NCBI GenBank assembly: GCA_947650365.1
Contig: OX393550.1
Span: 97,354,519-97,418,518 of the forward strand
Reading direction: 5' to 3'
Length of the DNA stretch: 64,000 nucleotides
Source: Chamaelirium japonicum
Lineage: Eukaryota > Streptophyta > Magnoliopsida > Liliales > Melanthiaceae
The notes below the pieces were generated by a model. That model was not told the DNA's origin, did not search any database, and was given only the letters and a program-made list of their open reading frames with translations. The translations under genes were made by a program, and so were the position numbers. Below are positions 21,914 to 32,600 of this stretch, piece by piece; positions within the stretch are counted from its first letter, which is position 1, and each line of letters begins with the position of its first letter.

Positions 21914-22436
21914 GGACGAGTGCGTCGGTGAGAGCGTGTCGGGTTTGGACACGTAGGAATCGTAGAGCGTTTGTCCTTGATTCCTTTTGTGGGCGGGGTT
22001 GGAGGTCTATTTAAGGACCCCTACCCCCTTCTTCCGTCATTGCGTTTCTCTGCGAAGGTTCCGCCGGCTTCTGAAGATCTGAAGAGAGCTGCCTGGGGTT
22101 GCACGAGACTTGCTCCGTCTTCCCGGTGTCGCCTTTTTCGTCGGCCTTGTGCTTTTGCGCGACGGTTCTGCCGGCTTCTGAAGACCGTAGTCGGAAGAGA
22201 GCTGCCTGGGGTTGCACGCGACTCGCTCCGTCTTCCCGGTGTCGCTTCTTTCGTCGGCGGCGATGGTGCGCGATTTCGCGGTCGTTGCGAAGGCGGGTTC
22301 GAAGCGACGATGCGACGAGGCTCGAGGCGGGGAGGATGGAGGAGCGCGGCTGAGGTGCGGGTCGCCTTCGCCGCCTCTCTCTTCCTCCTCCTTCTTCTTC
22401 TTCTTCTTTTCTTTTTCTTTTTCTTTTCTTTTCTTT

Positions 22437-22467
<31 letters not shown>

Positions 22468-22927
22468 TTCTTCTTTTCTTTTCTTTTTTTTTTTCTTTCT
22501 TCTTCTTCTTCTTCGGTTCGGTTCCGGGCTGCACGGGCAGCAGCGGCAGCAGCACCGGCGCGGGGCGCGGCGGGGCCGGCGGCGCGCGGGGTCGCAGCGT
22601 GCGGTGGCGCGCGGGAGGCGGCGACGGCGCGCGGCGCGCGCGGCGGCCGGCGTGCAGGGTGGCGGGCGCGAGCGGATCGGGCGCGGGGGCCGGCGTGCAG
22701 GGTGGCGGGCGCAAGCGGATCGGGCGCGGGGGCCGGGTCCGGCGGCTGCGGGACCGAGTGGGTCGGGCTCGGGGGCCGGGTCCGGCGGGCGTGGCGGTTT
22801 GGTCGGGCTGCAGGCGAAGAAGAAGGAGAAGGAGGGGGGTGCGGGTCCCCCCCTTTCCTTCTTTGTTGTTGCTCTCCAATTGGAAGGGGGCGAGGGGCCC
22901 GTGGGCCCCCCCACTTGTTGATTTCTC

Positions 22928-22928
<1 letters not shown>
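21914..22928. other. Tat internal region: leader of the antisense gene
   Basis: Holds a duplicated segment of about 125 bp (GGTTCTGCCGGCTTCTGAAG type, about 22,045-22,140 and 22,162-22,255), a CTT/TTTC tract (22,376-22,515) and a GC-rich block (22,540-22,800). Long frames here are low-complexity and are not called as genes. Confidence 0.5.
22007..22045 (+). promoter_or_regulatory. Putative promoter of the antisense gene
   Basis: TCTATTTAAGG at about 22,007-22,017 is followed by a C/T-rich initiator-like region (CCCTTCTTCCGTCATTGCG). It lies about 110 bp inside the LTR border and faces away from the LTR, towards the plus-strand PMD gene. It is inferred from sequence only. Confidence 0.45.
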
Positions 22929-22969
<41 letters not shown>

Positions 22970-23084
22970 AACTTCGAAGGCGCCGATGATACCAGTGTCG
23001 GCTCGTGGCGCACGGGTCACGACACGGGTGTGGGCTGGCTGGAGAGTAATCTTGAATCGGGCAATCCTCTTGACAGGGGTGCAG

Positions 23085-23122
<38 letters not shown>
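22929..23122. repeat. Two poly(T) tracts (T40 and T34)
   Basis: Runs at 22,929-22,968 and 23,089-23,122. A third, T38, is at 26,608-26,645. On the element strand these are poly(A) tracts on both sides of the antisense coding region. Confidence 0.9.
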
Positions 23123-23123
<1 letters not shown>

Positions 23124-23358
23124 TGCGCTTGTCTTGACTTGCCTCCTTTCATGGTCCTCCAGGGCCCGCGTCTTCGAGAGTTTGACTTCCTCGGGCTGGA
23201 TAGATGAGGATTTCTTCGACGGGAGGAGATGCCTTTGCTTTCCTTTCACTCGTGTGCGCCGTCACCGCAGCTCAAGGCGGGAAAACCTTCTGTCGTTGCT
23301 CCGTGTCTTTGTGCACGAGCGCATCACGGAAGATGGAGTCGCGGATGCGACTTGCGGG

Positions 23359-26300
23359 ATGCTGAAATTAAGCGAGAAGATCCATACTGACGAAGGGATC
23401 TCCATGAAGCTTCTGCGGCCGAGTTTGAGTCTTCCGTTCCATCATTGCGGTGAAGAGTTCGTGCCTACGCCAGTTGTTGCCTCGAAGATATGTGCTAGGC
23501 TGACCCGATGGGGCCCCGATTCTTGGCCTCGGGGCGACGTCCAGTACCTTTGCGGCTTTCGCGAGTGGATGGACGAGCTCTACGAGGTCTTTGGCGCGGA
23601 ACCTGAGATGAACTTATTGGCCAAATTTCTGGCGCCGGCTCGTCGGGAGTACAGTCGTCCTGAGGGGATGTACCGTGCGCTTTGTGAGCTTTGGTGTCCG
23701 GAGACTAACACCTTCCTTACTGGGGCGGGGGAGATAGGCATCTCGCTTCGTGATGTCCATATCGTTTCGGGGTGCCCCGAGGTACGGAACTACTACCAAG
23801 AGGAGGTGCCTGCCTTGAAGGATCTGCTGGACAGCAGCTACGCTCCGAGTTCTTGCCTCCTTCTGTTCAAGGCATATGCTATCATTGCGGCGAGGGACCA
23901 ATCAGATCGAGTGCGTCCTTCTTCTTGGGTCGATTTTTGGTTCAGAGGCGAGTATAGAGCTCCAGCGCCCTCAGCTCACCCGATGTGGAAGATCGCTCAG
24001 ATGCAGAGACCTCCGCTTCGCTCCTTTGTGAGGCCTATCGATTCCTTGGCTCGAGAGAAGCACTCAATGGAGGGGAAGCAGTGCCCCTGGGAACTCCTTG
24101 GCCTGAAACGGGACAGCGAGGAGTGGCGATCGGTTTACCGAGCCGCCGGGCTGGTCATCTTTCTTTGCCGGTTCGTGCTTCCGTGTTCTGGGGAGGCCAT
24201 TCGTCCGGGGACCTTCCTTGCTGCTTCCAGGATGGAGAGGGGCGAGCTCTTCAATCTAGCCCCAGCCATACTATGCGCCTTGTATCGGGCTCTCAGCGGG
24301 ACTTACTGGGACTTGTCTGGCTCAGATAAGGCCAAGGAGGAGCTCGGCCGGTCGGCTGCTTTCGGACCCTTGCATTATTTGTACGGCTGGATAGCTCTGC
24401 ATTTCCCGAAGGGGATCTTTGCCAGGCGCGGGCATCCAGCCGAGTTACCTTTCCTCCCAGGGGTAGGAGGGATTTTGAACGCCTTTATCAGTTGGGAGCG
24501 TCCGAAAGAGTGTGCTCGTACCCTTTTGAGGAGGATGGGGAGCGTCGATTTTGAATTTCTGTCGGAGCATTCGGTGCTGCCTTTGGAGAGGTCGACCGTG
24601 TATGACAACGACGGGCTCCCGGATAGTCTTTACTGGAATATGGTCAGCTGCCGCCCTGGCTACTTAGTCTGGCGCAAAGGAGATGTGGTGGAGGTGGAGC
24701 GGTACTCCCCCCATCGCTTTGCCCGTCAGCAGGGTTTTCGACAGGAAGTCCCTGGCACGCCTCAGCAGTTGCAGGGGCGTTTCAGTCCGCAGGAGGGTTA
24801 CCGTCTGTGGGCTTCCCTCTACGCTCGCTTTACTGGCAGTAGTTTCTTCCCTGGGGCCAAATCCGGGCTTCGGGACGCCGCCACCCCGGAATACTGCCAG
24901 TGGGTTAAAGGGCGAGTTTCCCCTTTACTTGCGAGTTTTCCAGTCGACGTCTTGGTGAGTAGCGGGTTCAGGAATTTCTGCTTTGATCATTCTGCGGGAG
25001 TAGAGGACCGCCGCCTCCAACTGGGACTTCGGCGGGCGCAGAGGAGCGGTAGTCGTCTTTCCAGCGCTCGTTGTGTCCCTTCTTCCGTTCCGGTGCTGGA
25101 TGTCGAGCTTACTAGTGCCCCTGGGGTATTCTGTTTCCCGAAGGCCGAAGTTGAGGGTGCCCCTCCCAAGAGAAGAAAAATGTGCATTCCTCGCGGGATG
25201 GTCCCGAGAGTCCCTTGTCTGACGGAGGATGCCGAGGAGCCTGGACTTCTGAAAGATGAAGTGATTCCTCCGTCCCGGACCGCTTCGTCCGACCACACAG
25301 GTATGGAACTCTCTTCATTTTATTTGTCCTCTACGTTCAGGAAGCTTTATCACGCTGAGCACCGTTTCTTTCTTTTGACCAGATTCTGTTATAGTGGTAG
25401 AGCGTGGAGCGAGCTCTTCAAAGGTGCCTCTTGGGCATTCGTCCACCGGTGCCGCACAGGAAGTGCCCGAACCCTGCGGGCTAGATATCCCTCCGGATGA
25501 TCTAGATCTCCTCGGACTTTGCGGGGAGAACTTCCCTAGGGGCGACATTAACCTGGACGACATCGATGTCGACGCCTTGTCTTTTGGCGAGGAGGCTGAA
25601 GTCTCGAGCATCGACAAGCGGCGTTCCCCGATGACTGTGCCCTCGTGTCCTTTGGTGGAGACGGTTGTTGCAGCGGTAGCGGCGGTTTCTCCAGTTCCGC
25701 CACCCTTGTTGGCGCAGGCGGCTCCTGTTGCGGCCGCAGCGGCAGCGGAGGTTTCTCCGGTTCCACCACCCTTGTTGGCGCGGGCGGCTCCTGCGGCAGT
25801 TGCAGCGGCAGGGAGGGTCTTGCCCACTTACTCCGAGGCGCCTCGTCCAGTTTTAAGGCCGAGGAGCAGGGTCTCAGAGTTCCTTCTTTCGAGCTGCCGG
25901 CAGTACATCAAGTCGACGTTGGAGCCTTTCCAAACTGCCGGTCTTGGCGCCCTCCAGGACTGGTGGTCGGCAGATGGTGCGGAGTTTTGCGCGAGCCTGG
26001 CGGAGTTCAAAGTTGACAGCTCTCTTTTCGTCGCTCAAATGGACCAGCTTGTGACCGAGAGCGAGGCTTATCGATCCCGGCGGGCTTTGCTGGAGGGGAG
26101 CTCCCCTTCTGAGCTGGAGGCCGCTGAGGCGAGTCTAAGTCAGTCCGGGCATCAACTTGCGGAGGCTACGTCCAGCCTATCGAAGGCCCAGAGGAAGGTG
26201 GAATCTGCGCGCGCCTCACTTCGGAAGGCGGAGTCCCGTTTGGAGCGGGCTGAGGCTGCGGAGAGCACTTTGAAGGCGAGTCATTTGAGGCAACAGTCGG

Positions 26301-26413
26301 ACTTGGCAACCCGTCGCGAGCTTCTGGTCGCTCGTCCCGTGGAGCTTCAGAGAGTGGAGGCAACTAGGGAGGAGCTGTTGCGTCGTCTTCAAGCTCTGGA
26401 CACCTTCTTTTAG
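23359..26413 (+). CDS. Antisense spliced gene in the Tat element: plant mobile domain plus coiled coil
   Basis: Exon 1 (23,359-25,300) has the first in-frame ATG; the frame stays open upstream from 23,134. Exon 2 (25,383-26,413) follows an 82-bp intron with GTATGG donor and TTTTGACCAG acceptor. The join keeps phase and gives about 990 aa. Residues ~28-420 look like the plant mobile domain (aminotransferase-like, transposon type): WCPETNTF at ~112, then GEIGISLRDVHIVSGCP and FLCRFVLPCSGEAIRP at ~270. A basic PKRRK (~603) could be a nuclear signal. Exon 2 encodes an acidic stretch, a duplicated SPVPPPLLA Ala/Pro segment and a ~130-residue Glu/Ala/Arg coiled coil to the stop. The function in the element is unknown. 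Extra antisense ORFs are known in Tat relatives such as Grande. Confidence 0.75.
25301..25382 (+). other. Predicted 82-bp intron of the antisense gene
   Basis: The donor CACAG|GTATGG and the acceptor TTTCTTTTGACCAG|ATTCTG define a GT-AG intron with a pyrimidine-rich 3' end. Removing it joins the 788-codon upstream frame to the 339-codon downstream frame, which otherwise overlap out of register. Confidence 0.7.
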
Positions 26414-26605
26414 TTATTCCTTGTTCCATTGTGGCTTCCTTTTCGGGACTTATGCAGTGTACTGTCTTTGCTTTATTAATAATATCGCCTCATTTTGCCA
26501 CACCCTTTCCATGGAACTTTGTTGTCTTTTTGGTCGGACTGAACCTGAAGTAACTTCTCAGGCTGCCTACGTACCCCCCTAAGGGGGATCAAGTCGCACG
26601 TAGTT

Positions 26606-26646
<41 letters not shown>

Positions 26647-26667
26647 GACAAGGAGTATGGCCTTGCT
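26414..26667. terminator. Convergent 3' region between the antisense gene and gag-pol
   Basis: On the plus strand TTTATTAATAATATCG (about 26,472) could serve as a poly(A) signal for the antisense gene. The T38 tract at 26,608-26,645 begins 22 nt past the gag-pol stop on the opposite strand. The two transcription units converge here with only about 250 bp between stops. Confidence 0.45.
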
Positions 26668-29600
26668 TTAGGCATAGTACCTTTTGAGGTACTTGCCGTT
26701 GATAGGGCCGAGTGTCAGCCCTTCTGGCGTGGCGAGGAGATAAGCACCGTTGGAGTAGACTTCCTTGACGGAATGCGGGCCATCCCATTTGGCATCAAAT
26801 TTCTTCCCTCCTCGATGCGAGAGAATGATGGGGCGTTTGACCGCCAGCACCAGTTCCCCTATCTGGAATGATCGAGGACGAATCTTCTTGTTGAAGGCGC
26901 GAGAGAGCCTGGCCTGATAACACTCCAGACGCTGTTGAGCTTCGAGGCGTCTTTCATCCAGTGCTTCCAATTCTGCTAGGCGGAGCTGGGCGTTGTCATC
27001 GCTGGTGAGGCCTTCCTGGACTGCTATCCTGAGTGACGGGATCTGGAGTTCGAGCGGAAGAACGGCTTCCACGCCATAGACGAGGGAATACGGCGTTGCT
27101 TGTGTCGGCGTGCGGAAGGATGTTCGGTAAGCCCATAGTGCTTCGCCCATGCGTTCGTGCCAATCTTTCTTTGTCTTCGAGACGGTTTTCTCCAGCAGCT
27201 TGCACAGAGTTTTGTTGAAGGCTTCTGCTAGACCGTTGGCTGGAGCGTTGTACATTGTCGAACAATTCTGCTTAATGTTGTACAATGCGCAGAACTGGCT
27301 GACGGCAGCATTCTTGAACTGCTTCCCGTTATCTGTTACGATGTAGCGGGGGACTCCATAGCGGAAGATGATGTCGTTCTGGATAAAGCTGATGACGGAG
27401 TACTTTGTAACTTCCCTCAACGGTATCGCTTCAGCCCACTTGGAGAAGTAGTCCGTTGCCGCCAAGATGTAGAGATGTTGCTTGGATGATTTGGGCAGAG
27501 GACCGACGATGTCAAGACCCCATCCGTCGAAGGGCCAAGACGCGATTGTTGGGTGTAAAGGCTCCGGAGGTTGACGAATGTAGTCCCCGTGCATTTGGCA
27601 AGCTTGACATCTTCTCGCGTACTCCAAGCTGTCTTTGATCATGGTAGGCCAGTAGTATCCCATCCTTCTGACGCGGAAGTGAAGCTTCGGACCGGACTGG
27701 TGTGATCCACAGATTCCAGCGTGTACTTCTTCGAGCGCGGCTTCCGCTTCCTCTTTTGCGAGGCACCTCAGGAGTGTGCCGTCATAGCTTCGTCGGTACA
27801 GTTCGCCGTTGAAGTGGTAAAACCTTAGAGATCGTCGACGGATGTCACTTTTGCGCTTCGGATCTTCGGGGAGTTTACCATGAACAAGGTACTCCACCAA
27901 CGGTTGCCTCCAGTCTTGTTCTTTAATCTCGAGGACATGCACCGCGTTGGTTTGAACTGGTACCTCGGGCGGACCCTCTTTTTCGATGACCACGAATCTC
28001 CTGCAGACGGGGATGACGAGTGAACGCTCATCTGGGAACGGGAGTGTAGCCGCCAGATTTGCGAGTGCGTCAGCCTGCTGGTTGAGGTTTCTGGAAACGT
28101 GTTGGATGGAAACAGCCTTGAGTTTTTCGAGGAGCTTTACGGCTCGCGCATGCAACGGTACCAGGTCTTCTTTATTGACTTCGTATGCCCCCAGGACTTG
28201 CTGGATCACGAGTTGAGAGTCGCCAAAGATCTCTAGTCCTTGAAGGTTCATTTCGTCGGCCAGTTCGAGACCAATGAGTAGGGCTTGATATTCTGCCACG
28301 TTGTTGGAACATGCTTCCGAGAGCAGGAATGAGAAGGGGAGTATTTCGTTGTCCGGAGTGACAAAGATGACTCCGGCTCTTGCTATGTCCTGCCTAGCTG
28401 CGCCGTCGAAGAACATTTTCCAAGGCGGGGCGATGTCGACGGAGAACACTTCTTCATCTGGGAGATCTTCCGATAACTCCCATTCTGCCGGGAGAGGGTA
28501 TTCTGCGAGGAAGTCCGCGAGGGCCTGCCCTTTAACCGCTTTCTGTGGCACGAAGGTGATGTCGAATTCAAGTAGCAACAGGGCCCACTTGGCTAGACGT
28601 CCGGAAAGGACTGGTCTCGACATGATGTATTTGAGTGGGTCAGCCTTCGAGACGAGTCTGATGGTGTGAGCGAGCATGTAGTGTCGCAGCTTCTTCGTGG
28701 CGAAGATGAGCGCTAAGCAGACCTTCTCGATTGGGGAGTAATTCAGCTCTGCGCCGATGAGAGTGCGACTTAAGTAGTAGCAAGCTGTCTCCACGCCAAG
28801 TTCATTGTTCTGGGCTAGGAGTGCCCCCAAGGACTGCTCTTGGGCGGCGATGTAGAGGATGAGCGGCCTCCCTTGAACCGGTGCTGATAGGACTGGCGGC
28901 TTCAGTAGATATGCTTTGATGTTTTGGAGTGCTTCTTGGCACGCTTCATCCCATGTGAACGGCGCTCCTTTCTTCATGAGGCGGCTAAAAGGGTGGCACT
29001 TTCCAGCCAAGTTGGCGATGAATCTTCGGATATACGCCAAGTGCCCTTGGAGGCCTCTGAGGTCTCGCACTGTATTTGGTGCGGGCATATTGACGATAGC
29101 ATCAATTTTGGATTGATCTATCTCAATGCCACGATGTCGGACGACGAAGCCGAGGAATTTGCCCGAGGAGACTCCGAACGCGCACTTGAGCGGATTCATG
29201 CGGAGTTGGTACCTTCGAAGTCGTTTGAAGATTAGCTCAAGATCTTGTAGATGTGCCGACCTCTTCTTAGATTTCACCACGAGGTCGTCGACATAACACT
29301 CCACGTTTTGATGAAGAATGTCGTCGAAGATTTTCTGCATAGCTCGCTGGTAGGTGGCTCCCGCGTTCTTCAAGCCGAACGGCATTACCTTATAGCAGTA
29401 GATTCCTTTTGGTGTGCGGAACGTCGTGAGCTCCTCATCCTTGGGTGCCATCCGAATCTGATTGTAGCCCGATGATCCGTCCATGAAAGTGAGCACCTCG
29501 TGACCTGTCGTCGCATCGACCATTAGTTCCGTGATTGGCAAGGGGAAGTCATCCTTTGGACATGCGTTGTTCAAATCTCTGAAGTCCACGCACACTCGGA

Positions 29601-32600
29601 TTTGGCCGTTCTTCTTTTTGACGGGGACGACGCTAGAGATCCATGTCGGGTACTTGACCTCTCGAATGAAGCCGGCTTCGATCAATTTGTTGACTTCGCC
29701 TTCTATTTGGGGTATCAGTTCTGGCCGGTAGCGTCTTTGTCCTTGCTTGATAGTGCTGGCTCCGTGTTTGACGCTGAGCTGGTGCACTGCGATTTTTGGA
29801 TCGAGGCCCGGCATCTCCTTGTAGGACCATGCGAAGACGTCTCTGTATTCTTTAAGCAGTTTGATGTATGCAGCTTCTTCCTCCGGGGTTAAGAGCGTGC
29901 TGACGAATGTAGGCCGAGGCTCCGTCTCCGTGCCCAAGTTGATTTCCTTCAAGTCATCAACGGTGGACTGCCCCCCTTCTTCGAGGACTGGCGGGGCGTC
30001 GGGCAACTCGTCGTCCGACGTAGAAGTTTCACCGTTGTCGGGGCCCGTAATGGAGATATGATGGACGGCAGCCATGGGTGGGTGGGTGGGTGTTGAGACG
30101 AAGTCCTCGATAGGCATTTCCAGGCGATCGAACACTGACTTCTTCTTTGAATGTTTGACTGGCCCGAGCCTCTCGAACACGGATGTGCGTTTTCGATTCG
30201 ACCAGTCTTTACCACCTCTGGTTTGCTTCCGGAACAAGGCTTGGCATCGAGCCCGTCGTCGTCTTCTCCTGCTGTCTGGATGGCTGAGGTAGGTGGAGAG
30301 TGCATCGGAGACTGTCGATCCTTCAGCTGCTTCATCTACCATCCTCGCCTCGACGTAGTTCGAGGTGAAGGTCTTCTTTGCTGTGGTTCTGATGACCAAT
30401 GGAGCTTGACTGGAGCCGATGCCTCGGCGGTTCGGGGGAATTTGCTCTCCGTTTTGAAATAGCCGAGCTTGAGTTCTTGTCATCCCATGCGGAGTTGCTG
30501 CTGGTGGGAGTGTGCCCATGGCGCTTTCCTCGTTATAGCCAGCTCTAAACAGCAATTTGGCAGCATTTTGCCCCCAACTCCCTTCCGGTTTGAATCCGAG
30601 TGGCTCGAGGTCTGCCGATTCGACGGGTCTGCTTGGGTTCGGAGCTTCTGCCAGACTAGGTAGTGGCACCGTCATTTCTTGCAGAGTGATGACATTGGCC
30701 TGAGATAACGTTGGGGCCAGCTTCCTTGTCGGAGTAGAAGGCGATCGCTCGGATTTGCGGAGCCACTGAGGCGCGAGACGCAAGATAGGCGCCGTTTGGA
30801 TTGGCAACGGGGTATGTTGCATTGCTCTTGGCTCGAAGCTGATGCGCATCCTTTGTCCAGGTTTCGGCGTTCCTTGGACCTTGGGTCTCGCCTCGTCCGA
30901 AGATGGCACTGGATTCCCGGGAAGAGGAGTCTTTTCCTTATTTACTTCTTCAATCTTTTGAGCTCGAGGGGTTTTAGCCGGCAGAACTTCCGCGACCAGG
31001 CCCTTTGCTTGGTAGAATTTAGCGTCGGCCAGGTGTGCCTCGGCCTCGTTGAATGGCTTGTCGTCCGCAACTATGCACCTCTCCACGCCTTCTTCGTAGT
31101 ACTTGAGGCATTGATGCCAGGTGGATACTATGATGCCGTTCTCGTGCAGCCATGGTCTTCCTAGCAGGAGACGATATGATGTCCGACAGTCGATGATGTG
31201 GAAGAGGACCGTCGTATCTAGTGGGCCGATGGAAAGCTTCAGACGAATGATTCCAACGGTGGACTGTCCGCCTTGGTTGAAGCCTTGAATGACCAACTGA
31301 CTTGGTGAGAGCTGGTCGTCGGTAATGCCGAGTTGCCGCATCGTCTGGATGGGCATGATGTTGACAGCGGAGCCACAGTCCAATAAGATTCGGTTCACTG
31401 GCTTCTCCTTGATGTATCCCGAAACGTAAAGAGGCCGGTTGTGCAATCGCGTCCCGAGTTGCAGGTCCTCGTCTGAAAAGGTTATCGTTGCATCACACGA
31501 GGCTACAGCTTTGCCCTTCTGGTCATCCTTCCTTTTTCTCTTGTAGCTATCTGGATCGGCCAAGGCCGCCGCCATTGCCAGGCGAGCCTTCTTCGGAAGA
31601 TGCAAAGCCTCTACGAGCGGCATGTGCAAGATTGCTTCGTCGTGAGCGGCGGTGCCCCCATCGTTGGAGTCGTCCCCCTCATCGGTGGAGTCGCCTTCTT
31701 CAGAAGTTTCGCCTTCGTTCTTTCTTTCCGACACTTCATGGACTTCGACCATGCAACAAGACACCTTGACGTGTTGGTCCACCGGGAGGAAGTGATCCGG
31801 GAAGAACTCTTGCAAAGTTGTCGGCTCTGGAAGACTCTGCTGAAGGATATCGTCTCGGCTCGCTGGCGGTACTTTGAACGCCTTCCTTCCTGGAGTCTTG
31901 CTTTTCTTCTTGTAGGTCTTTCGCTTGGTGAATCCCCTCATCACACGGTCTTGCTTGAGCTTCTTTTCTTGCCAAGGCTTTCGCCGCCGCGGTAGCATGA
32001 CCCATGCTTCTTCGTCGGTGGATTCCCCTTCGCTAGGATGATGGTCGTCAGCAGCAACTGGCTTCTTTGATGACACTTGTTCTTCCGGAGGCTCTACTTG
32101 CTCATCTTCCGATCCCCAGCCGGTGGGCTTGATTTCTTCGATTGGAACGGATGGAGGCCTTGAGTGGAGGACGTAATAGTCAAACTTCCCTGATGGCTGG
32201 CCCAGCAGACCGACTTCGGGGTCTCCCTGCTCGTATCTTTCTCTAAGAGCGCGTTGGGACATAGCTTGGCTGGAAGGGACTTGCTCTTCTCGAGGTTCCA
32301 CTGGCTCTTCTCCCGATCCCCAGCCGGTGGGCTTGATTTCTTCGATTGGAACGGATGAAGGCCTTGAGTAGAGGACGTAATAGTCAAACTTCCCTGACGG
32401 CTGGCCCAGCAGGCCGACTTCTGGGTCTCCTTGCTCGTATCTCCTTTGGAGCGTTCGTTGGGATGCAGTATTGCCTGGAAAAGGTGCTGGCGTGAGCGAT
32501 GATTGCCCCCAGGGCAGCGGTGTTTCCTCTTCGGTGAGCGCAGGAGTACGTTGACGTCGCTTCGAAACTTTCGGCTGAGAAGTTGACTTAGCGATTGGAG

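Noticed and set aside
22011-23249. Minus-strand frames of 330-412 codons in the Tat internal region
   Set aside because: They consist of Lys/Arg/Pro/Ala runs produced by poly(A), GA-rich and GC-rich tracts. There is no domain, and several frames are open at once.
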